A stretch of 64,000 bases of DNA from an uncultured Phycisphaerales bacterium (GTDB taxonomy: Bacteria; Planctomycetota; Phycisphaerae; Phycisphaerales; UBA1924), in the NCBI GenBank assembly GCA_937995595.1, contig CALKJW010000010.1, forward strand, positions 1 to 64,000. Direction: 5' to 3'. Shown in pieces: positions 46,821-56,052 of this stretch. A model generated the notes under the pieces. That model did not search any database, was not told the DNA's origin, and worked only from the letters and a program-made list of their open reading frames with translations. The position numbers and the translations under genes are program-made. Every line of letters starts with the position of its first letter. The stretch's first letter is position 1.

Positions 46821-48277
46821 ACACCGTTCTGGTCGTGGACGACAAGGAGATGCTGCGAGACAGCGTGGGGGCCACGCTTCAGCGTGCCGGGTACGAGGTG
46901 CTCAGCGCGCCCGACGGTCCGGGCGCGCTGGAGACGATCGCGCGGCGTCGTCCCGACGCGGTGGTGACGGACCTGCGCATGCCGGGGATGACGGGCATCG
47001 AACTGGTGCAGCGCGCCCGCGACATCGACGACACCCTGCCGATCGTGGTGATGACCGCGTACGGCGCGGTGGACACGGCGGTGGACGCGATCAAGGCCGG
47101 CGCGTTCGACTACATCACCAAGCCCTTCGAGGGCGACGAACTCATTGTCGCGGTCAAGCGCGCGATCGACCACGCGCGGCTGGCGCGCGAGAACGCGGTG
47201 CTGCGCACGACGGCCGAGGGCGCGCGCCCCGCCGCGCCAGGACAAGCCCCCGGCCCGCGCGGGCTGGACCGGCTCGTGGGCGAGTCGCCCGCGATGCGGC
47301 GCGTGCGCCAGCAGGTGCTGGCGGTGGCCGAGTCGCACGGGACGGTGCTGATCTGCGGCGAGTCGGGCACGGGCAAGGAGGTCGTCGCGCGGGCGGTGCA
47401 CGAACTCAGCCCGCGCGCCGGCGAGCCGTTCCTGGCCGTGAACTGCGCCGCGCTCTCCGAGTCGCTGCTGGAGAGCGAACTGTTCGGGCACGAGCGCGGG
47501 TCGTTCACCGGGGCCGAGCGGCTGCGCAAGGGCCGGTTCGAACTGGCCGACCGCGGCACGCTGCTGCTGGACGAGATCTCGGAAGTCTCGCCCAAGGTGC
47601 AGGCCAAACTGCTCCGCGTGCTGCAGGAGCGGGCGTTCGAACGCGTCGGTTCGAGCATGACCATCGGCGTCGACGTCCGCGTCATCGCGACCAGCAACCG
47701 CGACCTGCCGCGGTCGGTCGCGCGGGGCGAGTTCCGACAGGACCTGTTCTTCCGCCTCAACGTGCTGCCGGTGCACCTGCCGCCGCTGCGCGACCGGCTC
47801 GAGGACGTGCCCGCGCTGGTGAACCACTTCCTCTCGCAGACGGCCGAGCGCGAGGGCAAGCCCGCGCGGCGGATGAGCGACGAGGCGATGGCCGTGCTCC
47901 GGGCGTACACCTGGCCGGGCAACGTGCGCGAGGTGCAGAACGTGTGCGAGCGGGCCGCGGTCCTCTGCCGCGGCGAGGTCATCGAGCGTTCGCTCATCGA
48001 GCCGTGGCTGCTCAACGGCGACGCGGGGGTCGCGCCCGCGCCCGAGCACAGGGCCGTCGCGGGGCACGCGCCCGCCGCGGCCGCGCCCGACCCGGGGTAC
48101 ATCCCCTTCGACGGCCGGCAACTCGAGGAGATCGAGCGCGACGCGATCGTCCGCACGCTGACCAAGTTCAACGGGCACCGCCAGCGGACGGCGCAGTCGC
48201 TGGGCATCGGCGTGCGGACGCTGGGCCTGAAACTCAAGAAGTGGAAGCAACAGCAACTGGTCGAGCAGACGCTCTGA
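46817..48277 (+). CDS. Sigma54-dependent response regulator, FleR/NtrC type
   Basis: A 486-residue regulator: receiver domain (VLVVDDKEML, phospho-Asp in VVTDLRMPGM, Lys in YITKPFEG), AAA+ domain (Walker A GESGTGKE, GSFTGA loop in place of GAFTGA, DEISEVS, RLNVLPVHLP) and a C-terminal Fis-like HTH (GHRQRTAQSLGIGVRTLGLKLKKWK). The Gly-Ser for Gly-Ala change in the sigma54 contact loop is a natural variant seen in other activators. With the upstream kinase it probably activates sigma54 promoters for flagellar genes. Confidence 0.9.
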   Translation: MNTVLVVDDKEMLRDSVGATLQRAGYEVLSAPDGPGALETIARRRPDAVVTDLRMPGMTGIELVQRARDIDDTLPIVVMTAYGAVDTAVDAIKAGAFDYITKPFEGDELIVAVKRAIDHARLARENAVLRTTAEGARPAAPGQAPGPRGLDRLVGESPAMRRVRQQVLAVAESHGTVLICGESGTGKEVVARAVHELSPRAGEPFLAVNCAALSESLLESELFGHERGSFTGAERLRKGRFELADRGTLLLDEISEVSPKVQAKLLRVLQERAFERVGSSMTIGVDVRVIATSNRDLPRSVARGEFRQDLFFRLNVLPVHLPPLRDRLEDVPALVNHFLSQTAEREGKPARRMSDEAMAVLRAYTWPGNVREVQNVCERAAVLCRGEVIERSLIEPWLLNGDAGVAPAPEHRAVAGHAPAAAAPDPGYIPFDGRQLEEIERDAIVRTLTKFNGHRQRTAQSLGIGVRTLGLKLKKWKQQQLVEQTL

Positions 48278-48312
48278 CGCGCGGCAGGCGGTTTGCGGGT
48301 TCGGGTGCGGCC

Positions 48313-48765
48313 ATGCTCATTTCCGACCTTCTCCACGACGGCGCGACGCCCGCACTCGAGGCGATGGTGCGGTTCGCCGCGGCGCGCCAGCGGATGATCG
48401 CGCACAACATCGCCAACATCTCGACGCCGAACTTCCGGCAGTCCGACGCCGACCCGGCGCAGTTTCAGGCCCAGCTCCGCCGCGCCATCGAGACCCGCCG
48501 GCGCGCCGGCGGGAGCGGTGGGGCGGGTGCCGGACTGCGTCTGGGGACCGACGGCCCCGCGCGGCAGGGGCCCGACGGGACGCTCACGCTCGTCCCGTCG
48601 CGATCGCGCGAGTCGCGCAACATTCTCTTCCACGACCGCAACAACCGCGGGATCGAGCAACTCATGGCCGATCAGGCGGAGAACCTGGCCGTCTTCCGCG
48701 TGGCCTCGGATTTGCTCCGTTCGCGCCACGAGACGCTCCGCGCCGCCATCGCCGAGCGGGTGTGA
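48313..48765 (+). CDS. flgB: Flagellar proximal rod protein FlgB
   Basis: A 150-residue rod protein with the family signature RQRMIAHNIANISTPNFRQSD and the C-terminal helix IEQLMADQAENLAVFRVASDLLR. Standard bipartite rod fold with a short central part. It begins the structural part of the operon after the regulator gene. A GGCAG-N-TTTGC sequence at 48283-48296 resembles a sigma54 promoter but would leave a 5-nt leader, so I do not call it. Confidence 0.9.
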   Translation: MLISDLLHDGATPALEAMVRFAAARQRMIAHNIANISTPNFRQSDADPAQFQAQLRRAIETRRRAGGSGGAGAGLRLGTDGPARQGPDGTLTLVPSRSRESRNILFHDRNNRGIEQLMADQAENLAVFRVASDLLRSRHETLRAAIAERV

Positions 48766-48785
48766 TCTCCGCGTCAGGGTGAACC

Positions 48786-49199
48786 ATGTACGGATCGCTC
48801 GACATCTCCACCAGCGGCATGATCGCCCAGCGCGTGCGGCTGGAAGCCTACACCGCCAACATCGCCAACGCGGCGACCTTCACCGACGCGCTGGGCCGGA
48901 ACATCCCCTACGCGCGTCGCGAGGTGTACTTCGCCCCCGGCGACCCCTCGGCCCGGACCAGCGCGGGCCGGCTGATGGGCGTGCACGTCGCGGCGATCGG
49001 GCAGGACCGCTCCTTCCAGGAGCGGTACCAGCCGGAGAACCCGCTGGCCGACGAGCGGGGGTACGTCAAGTACCCCAACATCAACACCGTGTTCGAGCAA
49101 CTCAACGCCTACGACGCGATGCGGGCCTACGAGGCGAACCTCGCCGCGGCGGAGGCGTCCAAGGCGATGCTGGCACAGGCGTTGCGACTGATCGCGTAG
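48786..49199 (+). CDS. flgC: Flagellar proximal rod protein FlgC
   Basis: A 137-residue protein starting MYGSLDISTSGMIAQRVRLE with NIANAAT and C-terminal NINTVFEQLNAYDAMRAYEANLAAAE, the FlgC pattern. The motif usually reading NIANAxTT is here NIANAATF. It follows flgB by 20 bp. Confidence 0.93.
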   Translation: MYGSLDISTSGMIAQRVRLEAYTANIANAATFTDALGRNIPYARREVYFAPGDPSARTSAGRLMGVHVAAIGQDRSFQERYQPENPLADERGYVKYPNINTVFEQLNAYDAMRAYEANLAAAEASKAMLAQALRLIA

Positions 49200-49245
49200 G
49201 CGTTGAACACGCCACGCTCCGCAGGCGTTCCCGGAGGACGGCAGC

Positions 49246-49572
49246 ATGACGGACCCACTCGGACTGATCGGCCAGAGCGGCGGGCTCGGCGGCGTGCACA
49301 ACGCGGGCCAGCACCGCGCGCCGGCCGGGGGCGTTCGGCCCGACCCCAACGCGCCGTCGTTCAAGGACCTGCTGATGGAGAACATCCGGCAGGTGAACAA
49401 GTTGCAGGCCGAGGCGTCCACGGCGATCGAGGATCTTCAGACCGGCAAGCGCAACGACGTCGAGGGCGTGCTGCTGGCGACGCAGAAGGCCGACACCGCC
49501 TTCCGCATGCTGGTCTCGGTGCGGAACAAACTGAGCCAGGCGTACGAGGAGATCAAGCAGATCCGCGTCTGA
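49246..49572 (+). CDS. fliE: Flagellar basal body protein FliE
   Basis: A 108-residue protein with the FliE core: SFKDLLMENIRQVNKLQAEAS, then GVLLATQKADTAFRMLVSVRNKLSQAYEEI. FliE joins the MS ring to the rod and is an early export substrate. Standard flgB-flgC-fliE order supports the call. Confidence 0.93.
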   Translation: MTDPLGLIGQSGGLGGVHNAGQHRAPAGGVRPDPNAPSFKDLLMENIRQVNKLQAEASTAIEDLQTGKRNDVEGVLLATQKADTAFRMLVSVRNKLSQAYEEIKQIRV

Positions 49573-49803
49573 CCTTGGGTCGGGCCGCCACACCGCGGAG
49601 GCGCCCGCCCACCCGCCCGCGCAGTTCGTGCGCACCGGAACTGCGTGTGGAGCGCAACGCCCGCGCGAACCGAAAGCATGGGGCCTTGGTGTCGAGCCGG
49701 TCGCACAACCGGGCCGATGTGTCGCCGACGTTGAGGCCCGCGGCGTGGAACGCCGCGAGTGTTCGCACGCGTGCGGGCGGGGAACGGCCGGAGGCCAGCA
49801 GCG

Positions 49804-51561
49804 ATGGACCAGTTGCGTCGGGTCCTTGGGTTGATCGGGAGCCAGTTCGGCAAGTTGACGCCGACGCAGAAACTGCTCATCGGCTCGCTGTGCGTCATCG
49901 TGCTGATGTCGCTGTTCCTGGTCTCGCAGTACGCCGGCCGGCCGCGGATGGTGGAGTTGATCCCCACCGGCACGCCCGACGAGCAGGCCAAGGCCGCGGA
50001 TTACCTCGAGAGCGCGGGCATCGCGTACGAGTTCAGCGCGTCCAAGAAGGTCCTGGTCGCGGCGGAGCGGAAGTACCCCACGCTGGCGCGGCTGGCCAAG
50101 GCGCAGGCCCTGCCCGGCGCGGCGATCATCGACCGCAACAGCGTGATCGAGCGCAAGAGTTGGCTCGACCCCAAGAGCGTGCAGGACCAGATCTACCTGA
50201 CCGCGGTCTGCAACGAACTGGGGCAGGTGATCCGCAACTTCCCCGGCATCGAGCGTGCCGACGTGTTCATCGCCGCGCCCGAGAGTTCCGGTCTGGGCTC
50301 GCCGGCCAAGAAGCCGGTGGCGACGGTGACGGTGTTCCCCGTGGCGGGGAGCAAACTCGACCAGAACACGGTCGACGCGCTGGCCGATCTGGTGGCCGGG
50401 ACGACCACGGGCCTGGACCCGCGGAGCGTGAACATCATCGACGGCGTGAACCGGCGGAGTTACCGCGCCGGCGCCGCCAACGAGTTCTCGGCCGGCGGGT
50501 ACATGGAGCAGGTCGCGGTCGTCGAGGAGCGCGTGCGCGACAAGATCGTCGAGCACCTGGGCCGGTTCATCTCCGGCGTGGTGGTGTCGGTGAACGCGAT
50601 CGTGGACGGCTCGCGCACCGAGACACGCACCGAGAAGGCCCTTCCCAAGGGGCAGGGCACGGTGAGTGTGCCCGTCGAGGAGGAGACCACCGCCTCGACC
50701 ACCACGACCGCGTCGCGCGCCGCCGCGCCGGGCCTGAGCAGCAACGCGCCGATGGACATCGAGTACGCCGGCGGCGGTTCAGGCGGCAATACCAGCGACG
50801 AGACCAGCCGCATCCGCAGCGAGGCCAAGATCGGCACCGAGGTGACGCACCGTCAGATGCCGCGCGGCAGGCCGACCAAGATCAACGTGAGCGTGAGCGT
50901 GCCGCGCGACTACGTCGCCGAAGTGCTTCGCCAGCGCAAGGCCGCGGGGGCGGGGGGGGCGGGGGGAGGCGCGGCAGGCGGCGGCGCCCCGGAGATCACC
51001 GAGACCGAGATCGAGACCGAGTGGTCCTCGCGTCTGGCGCGCGATCTTGAGAAGATGATCGGCCCGCTGGTGCAGACGGCGGACATCTCCGGCACGGCGA
51101 TGGAAGCGGGGGAGGTGGTCGTCTCGCTGATCCCGATCGCGCTCGCGTCGGTCGGGCCCAACGGGCTCCGCGGCGGAGCGGGACCGGGCGCGGCCGGCTC
51201 GGGGGGCGGTGGCGTGTTCGACGGCGTGTCGTCCCTGGCTCAGAGCGGCGTGCTCAAGCAGGTGCTCCTGGGCGGGCTGGCGGTGCTGTCGATCGGCATG
51301 ATGTTCGTGCTGGTGCGCAAGGCCGGCAAGGCCCAGCCGATGCCCACCGCCGAGGAACTGGTGGGCATCCCGCCCGCGCTCCAGCCCGACAGCGACCTGG
51401 TCGGCGAGGCCGACGAGGGCGAGACGCCCATGATGGGCATCGAGATCAACAGCGACGAACTCAAGCGTCAGAAGATGCTCGAGGAAGTCGCCGAACTGGT
51501 CAAGAGCAACCCGCAGGTGGCGGTGGGCGTGTTCAACCGCTGGCTGACGCCGGAGAACTGA
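49804..51561 (+). CDS. fliF: Flagellar MS-ring protein FliF
   Basis: A 585-residue protein with an N-terminal membrane helix (LLIGSLCVIVLMSLFLVSQ), ring-building motifs (GIERADVFIA, VATVTVFPVAGSKLD), a second helix (VLLGGLAVLSIGMMFVL) and a C-terminal FliG-binding tail ending VFNRWLTPEN. The low-complexity Gly/Ala linkers are typical of GC-rich lineages. It is preceded by a 230-bp gap without a gene after fliE, possibly an internal promoter region. Confidence 0.95.
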   Translation: MDQLRRVLGLIGSQFGKLTPTQKLLIGSLCVIVLMSLFLVSQYAGRPRMVELIPTGTPDEQAKAADYLESAGIAYEFSASKKVLVAAERKYPTLARLAKAQALPGAAIIDRNSVIERKSWLDPKSVQDQIYLTAVCNELGQVIRNFPGIERADVFIAAPESSGLGSPAKKPVATVTVFPVAGSKLDQNTVDALADLVAGTTTGLDPRSVNIIDGVNRRSYRAGAANEFSAGGYMEQVAVVEERVRDKIVEHLGRFISGVVVSVNAIVDGSRTETRTEKALPKGQGTVSVPVEEETTASTTTTASRAAAPGLSSNAPMDIEYAGGGSGGNTSDETSRIRSEAKIGTEVTHRQMPRGRPTKINVSVSVPRDYVAEVLRQRKAAGAGGAGGGAAGGGAPEITETEIETEWSSRLARDLEKMIGPLVQTADISGTAMEAGEVVVSLIPIALASVGPNGLRGGAGPGAAGSGGGGVFDGVSSLAQSGVLKQVLLGGLAVLSIGMMFVLVRKAGKAQPMPTAEELVGIPPALQPDSDLVGEADEGETPMMGIEINSDELKRQKMLEEVAELVKSNPQVAVGVFNRWLTPEN

Positions 51562-51564
51562 GCG

Positions 51565-52605
51565 ATGCCGCGCAAGCCCGGAGAGAAACTCCCGACCGAT
51601 CCCGCCGAGTTGACCGGCATCACCAAGGCGGCGGTGCTGCTCATGTCGCTGGACGCGTCGGTGGCGAGCAACCTGCTGCGCCAACTCTCGCCCGAGACGA
51701 TCGAGGAAGTGACGCGCGAGCTGGCGAGCCTGGGGCGCGTGCCGCCGGAACTGAGCACCGCGGTCGTCGAAGAGTTCTACAACCTCACGATCGCCAACCA
51801 GTTCGTGAACGAGGGCGGGCTTGAATACGCCAAGACGCTGCTCAAGGAGTGTCTCGACAAGGGCACGGCCGACCGTGTGCTCCAGCACATCCAGACGCAG
51901 GTGCAGAAGACGCCGTTCTCGTTCCTGCAGAAGGCCGAGAGCGAGAACCTGCTGACGTTCATCCAGGACGAGCACCCGCAGACGATCGCGCTGATCGTCT
52001 GCCACCTCCCGCACCACAAGGCGGCGGAGATCCTCTCGGGCCTGCCCATGCAGAAGCAGATCGAGGTGATCAAGCGCATCGCGAACATGGAGCAGACCAA
52101 CCCGGAGGTCATCAAGGAGGTCGAGCGCGGGCTGGAGAGCCGCCTTGCCAACATGCTCACCCAGAGCATGGAGAAGGCCGGCGGCATCAACACCGTCGCC
52201 GAGATCCTGAACCTGGCCGACCGCGCCACCGAGAAGGCGATCATGGAAGGGCTCGAAGCCGAGGACCCCGAACTGGTCGAGGAGATCCGGCGGCTCATGT
52301 TCGTCTTCGAGGACATCCTCAAGGTCGACGACAAGGGCATCCAGCAGATCCTCAAGGAGATCGACAACGAGGAACTGGCCCTGGCCCTCAAGACCGCCTC
52401 GCCCGACCTGCAGAACAAGATCTTCAAGAACATGTCCGAGCGTGCGGCCACGCTCATCAAGGAGGACATGCAGTACATGGGCCCGGTGCGCGTCAGCGAC
52501 GTCGAGCAGTGCCAGCAGCGCATCGTCGACATCGTGCGCAGGCTCGAGGACGCGGGCGAGATCATCATCGCCGGCCGCGGCGGGGAGAGCGACCTGATCG
52601 TGTGA
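51565..52605 (+). CDS. fliG: Flagellar motor switch protein FliG
   Basis: A 346-residue FliG with the middle-domain motif DEHPQTIALIVCHLPHHKAAEILSGLP and the C-domain IVRR and charged torque helix region (LMFVFEDILKVDDKGIQQILKEID). The start follows fliF by 3 bp. It couples the C ring to the stator. Length and domain order are normal. Confidence 0.96.
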   Translation: MPRKPGEKLPTDPAELTGITKAAVLLMSLDASVASNLLRQLSPETIEEVTRELASLGRVPPELSTAVVEEFYNLTIANQFVNEGGLEYAKTLLKECLDKGTADRVLQHIQTQVQKTPFSFLQKAESENLLTFIQDEHPQTIALIVCHLPHHKAAEILSGLPMQKQIEVIKRIANMEQTNPEVIKEVERGLESRLANMLTQSMEKAGGINTVAEILNLADRATEKAIMEGLEAEDPELVEEIRRLMFVFEDILKVDDKGIQQILKEIDNEELALALKTASPDLQNKIFKNMSERAATLIKEDMQYMGPVRVSDVEQCQQRIVDIVRRLEDAGEIIIAGRGGESDLIV

Positions 52606-52720
52606 CGACGCCGGAACTCGGAAGTGCGGGGTCGGAACGGCGCGACCCGACAATGTTCTGAATCCACTTCGTCAGACCGATCACGTTCCCGTCTTCCCCC
52701 TCTTCCCACCCACTTTCCCA

Positions 52721-53479
52721 ATGGCTCTCATCAAGAACGCCAACGCCGAACTCATCGCCCGCGAGGCCGTGGTGCTCGACCTTGGCGACCTCTCGCGCCA
52801 GGGCAGGGCGATCGTCGACGCCGCGAAGGCGCGGGCCGAGCAGGTGCTGGCCGAAGCCCGTGCCGAGCGCGACCGCCTGGTCGCGGGCGCGGCGGAGAAG
52901 GGCCGCGCCGAGGGGCTGGCCAAGGGCCTGGAGGAAGGCCGCGCCAAGGGGCGCGAAGAGGGCCGCGCCGCCGCGCAGGCCGAGCACCGCGCCGAACTCG
53001 ACCGCCTCGCCGCGTCGTGGCAGGGCGCGCTGGAGGAGTTCGCCGCGCAGCGCCAGACGCTCCTCAACCACGCGCACACGGACATCCTCCGGCTCGCCGC
53101 GCTCATCGCCGAGCGCGTCGTCAAGCGCACCATCACGCTCGACCCGTCCGTCGTGACCGACCAGGTCCGTGCGGTGCTCGCGGCGGTGACAAGGCCGACC
53201 GAACTGCTGCTCCGCGTGCACCCGGACGATCTGGAGATCGCGCGGGCCGCGATGCCCGACCTGCTCCGCGCGTTCGAGATGGTGAAAGGCGCCGAGATCG
53301 TCGGCGACGCGTCGCTGCCGCGCGGCTCGTGCGTCGCCGCGGCGCGGTCGGGCGCGGGCGGCATCGGCGGCGGCGAGATCGACGCGTCGATCCACACCCA
53401 ACTGGACCGGATCGTCGAGGCGCTGATCCCCGGCGGGCGCGGCGCGCAGGCCGACGACGCGACGGAGCCGCCGTCATGA
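52721..53479 (+). CDS. fliH: Flagellar export regulator FliH
   Basis: A 252-residue protein with a long charged coiled coil (KARAEQVLAEARAERDRL and a run of EGRAKGREEGRAAAQ), then the FliH/HrpE-like C-domain (LAALIAERVVKRTIT, LLLRVHPDDLEIAR). FliH is the peripheral stalk of the FliI ATPase. Its stop overlaps the fliI ATG (ATGA). Confidence 0.9.
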   Translation: MALIKNANAELIAREAVVLDLGDLSRQGRAIVDAAKARAEQVLAEARAERDRLVAGAAEKGRAEGLAKGLEEGRAKGREEGRAAAQAEHRAELDRLAASWQGALEEFAAQRQTLLNHAHTDILRLAALIAERVVKRTITLDPSVVTDQVRAVLAAVTRPTELLLRVHPDDLEIARAAMPDLLRAFEMVKGAEIVGDASLPRGSCVAAARSGAGGIGGGEIDASIHTQLDRIVEALIPGGRGAQADDATEPPS

Positions 53480-54849
53480 CCACGCTCCTGCCGGCGATCG
53501 AGGTGGTCTCGCGCGTCGAGCCGATGCGGTTCACGGGGCGCGTCGAGGCCCTGCGCGGTCTGACGGTGCTGGCGCGCGACCTGCCCGTGCCCGTCGGTTC
53601 GCTGGTGCGCATCGGCGGTTCGTCGGCCCGCGGCGGCGGCGCGGCGGAAACACTCGGCGAGGTCGTGGGCTTCGACGGCCCCAGCACGCTGGTGATGACG
53701 CTCGGGTCGTGCGCCGGAATCCGGCCCGGCGACCGCGTCGTCGCGCTGCACGCCCAGCAGACCATCGGCGCGGGCTCGCAACTGCTCGGACGGGTGATCG
53801 ACGGGCTGGGCCGGCCGATCGACGGGCGCGGCCCCGTGCACGGCCTGTCGCCGCGCGCGCTCGACCCCGAGCCGCTGCCGCCCATGCAGCGCGAGGCGGT
53901 GCGTCAGCCGATGCCGACGGGGGTCCGCGCGATCGACCTGTTCGCGACGCTGGGGCGCGGGCAGCGCATGGGCGTGTTCGCCGGGCCGGGCGTGGGCAAG
54001 TCGACGCTGCTGGGCTGCATCGCGCGGAACTGCGCCTCGGACGTGTCGGTGGTCGCGCTGATCGGCGAGCGCGGGCGCGAGGTGCGCGACTTCATCGAGC
54101 ACAACCTCGGGCCCGAGGGCCTGCGCCGCAGCGTGGTGGTGTGCGCGACCAGCGACGAGTCGCCGCTGCTGCGGGCGCGGGCCGCGCTGGCGGCGTCGGC
54201 GGTGGCCGAGCACTTCCGCGACCAAGGCGCGAGCGTGATGCTGATCATGGACTCGCTCACGCGCTTCGCCCACGCCCGCCGGCAGATCGGCCTGTCGGTC
54301 GGCGAGCCCCCGGCCACGCGCGGGTACACGCCCAGCGTGTTCGCCGCGCTGGCGCGCCTGCTGGAGCGGGCCGGCTCGGTCGTCCCCGCGCGCGGCGGCG
54401 GGTCGATCACCGCGCTGTACTCGATCCTCGTCGAGGGCGACGACATGACCGAGCCGGTCGCCGACGCGGCCCGCGGCATCCTCGACGGGCACGTGATGCT
54501 CAGCCGCGCGCTGGCCCAGCGGGCCCACTACCCGGCGATCGACGTGCTCGACTCGGTCTCGCGCGTCGCCGACGACGTGTGCGAGCCGGCGCACAGCGCC
54601 GCGCGGCGACAACTCGTGCGCCTGCTCGCCGAGCACGCCAAGGTCGAGGACCTGCTGCAGATCGGGGCCTACGCCAAGGGCTCGAACCCCGCGGCGGACG
54701 TGGCCATCCGCTACCACGAGCAGATCCGGTCGCTGCTCGTGCAGGAGCCGCGCGAGGTCGAGCCGTTCGAGTCGGCGCGGTCGCGCATGATGAAACTGGC
54801 CGTCGAGGCGGGCGCCGCCCTGCAGGCGGCGCAGGGCAGGCGAGGGTAG
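53476..54849 (+). CDS. fliI: Flagellar export ATPase FliI
   Basis: A 457-residue F1-beta-like ATPase. Walker A is GPGVGKSTLLG, followed by ALIGERGREVRDFIE, the Walker B strand VMLIMDSLTRFAHARRQIG and the FliI signature GEPPATRGYTPSVF. It energises protein export through the flagellar gate. It starts inside the fliH stop codon and is followed by fliJ after 7 bp. Confidence 0.96.
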   Translation: MTTLLPAIEVVSRVEPMRFTGRVEALRGLTVLARDLPVPVGSLVRIGGSSARGGGAAETLGEVVGFDGPSTLVMTLGSCAGIRPGDRVVALHAQQTIGAGSQLLGRVIDGLGRPIDGRGPVHGLSPRALDPEPLPPMQREAVRQPMPTGVRAIDLFATLGRGQRMGVFAGPGVGKSTLLGCIARNCASDVSVVALIGERGREVRDFIEHNLGPEGLRRSVVVCATSDESPLLRARAALAASAVAEHFRDQGASVMLIMDSLTRFAHARRQIGLSVGEPPATRGYTPSVFAALARLLERAGSVVPARGGGSITALYSILVEGDDMTEPVADAARGILDGHVMLSRALAQRAHYPAIDVLDSVSRVADDVCEPAHSAARRQLVRLLAEHAKVEDLLQIGAYAKGSNPAADVAIRYHEQIRSLLVQEPREVEPFESARSRMMKLAVEAGAALQAAQGRRG

Positions 54850-54856
54850 GTGAGCG

Positions 54857-55327
54857 ATGCCGCGCCGATTCGTCTTCAGTCTCGAGCCGGTGCTGGAGCA
54901 GCGCCGACGCGCCGAGGAGGTCCGGCTGCGCGAGGTCGCAGCCGTGGAGCGCGAGCGCGTCGATCTGGAGGACCGGCTGCGCGCCCTGCAGCGCGAACTG
55001 GGCGCGGCGCGGGACGACCTGCGCGACCGGCTCGCCGCGCCGGGCGGCGGGATCGGCGAGGTGCGCCTGCAGGCCAACGCGTCGCTCCGGCTGACGCTGG
55101 AGATGCAGCGGTGCGCGCTGGCGCTCTCGGGCGTGCTGCGACGGCTGGACCGCGCGCGGGCCGACCTGCTCGCGGCGACGACGGCGCGCAAGGGCGTGGA
55201 GCGCCTGCGCGAGCGGCGCTTCGCACAGTGGCGCGCCGAGGAGAACCGGCGCGAGGTCCGAGAACTGGATGAACTGACGACCATGGGCGCGGCGCGCGAC
55301 GCCGCGGCACGGAGGGCCGCATCATGA
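54857..55327 (+). CDS. fliJ: Flagellar export chaperone FliJ
   Basis: A 156-residue protein, nearly one continuous coiled coil, starting MPRRFVFSLEPVLEQRRRAEE, the family's usual opening. FliJ is the central stalk in the FliI hexamer and escorts empty chaperones. It overlaps the next gene by 4 bp. Confidence 0.85.
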   Translation: MPRRFVFSLEPVLEQRRRAEEVRLREVAAVERERVDLEDRLRALQRELGAARDDLRDRLAAPGGGIGEVRLQANASLRLTLEMQRCALALSGVLRRLDRARADLLAATTARKGVERLRERRFAQWRAEENRREVRELDELTTMGAARDAAARRAAS

Positions 55328-56052
55328 AGAGTCTCTGGTTGATCATCAGCGCCCTGGCGCTGGCCAACGTGCTGGCGGTCGGCGGCGTCGTGGGCTGGCT
55401 CGCGGCGACCGACCGGCTCAGCAAAGACCGCGTGCACAGGATCCGGGAGATGCTCGCCAAGCCGATCGCGGTCGAGGAACAGGAGCGGCTCGCGGCGGAG
55501 GCCGCGGCGAAGCAGCAGGCCGAGGACCGGGCGCGCGAGATCCGCCTCGCGGCCGCGCCCGTGCCCGCGGCGGCGCAGATCGCCGCCGAGCGCGACGAGG
55601 CCGAACTGGCGCACCAGCGCATGCTGCGCCGCCAGCGCGAGATCGACGACCTCGGGGCGCAACTGGTGCGCCGGCAGGACGACCTCGACCAGCGTGAGCG
55701 CGCGCTCCAGCAGCGGATCGCGGCCTTCGAGGCCGAGAAACAGCGGTACCTTGAGATCGAGGGCGCGGAGCAGTTCCGCGCAGCGCTCGAGACCCTCGAG
55801 GGCCTCAAGGCCAAGGAGGCCAAGGCGCTGCTGGGCACCATGCTCGACCAGGGGCAGGGCGAGCAGGTGGTCGCGTACCTGTCGCGCATGGACGACCGCA
55901 AACGCTCGGCGATCGTGAGCGAGTTTGCGCGGGAACAACCCTCGCTGGCAGCGGACTTGCTGGAGCGGCTGCGGACGCGCGGCGTGGCCACCGCCTCCGC
56001 CGCGCCGCGAAGCGCCGTCCCGAATGACCCTGCCGAGTCTGCCATTCCCTGA
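55324..56052 (+). CDS. MotE-like membrane protein
   Basis: A 242-residue protein with one N-terminal membrane helix (LIISALALANVLAVGGVVGWLA), a charged coiled coil and a C-terminal MgtE-N/FliG-middle-like domain (LEGLKAKEAKALLGTMLDQGQGEQ). This combination fits MotE, which in alphaproteobacteria and others chaperones MotC or fits the export gate. It ends 29 bp inside fliK. Confidence 0.62.
   Translation: MKSLWLIISALALANVLAVGGVVGWLAATDRLSKDRVHRIREMLAKPIAVEEQERLAAEAAAKQQAEDRAREIRLAAAPVPAAAQIAAERDEAELAHQRMLRRQREIDDLGAQLVRRQDDLDQRERALQQRIAAFEAEKQRYLEIEGAEQFRAALETLEGLKAKEAKALLGTMLDQGQGEQVVAYLSRMDDRKRSAIVSEFAREQPSLAADLLERLRTRGVATASAAPRSAVPNDPAESAIP

Noticed and set aside
48283-48296. Sigma54 promoter before flgB
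   Set aside because: GG-N10-GC and a TTTGC match exist, but the start site would leave only about 5 nt before the ATG and such matches are common in GC-rich DNA.
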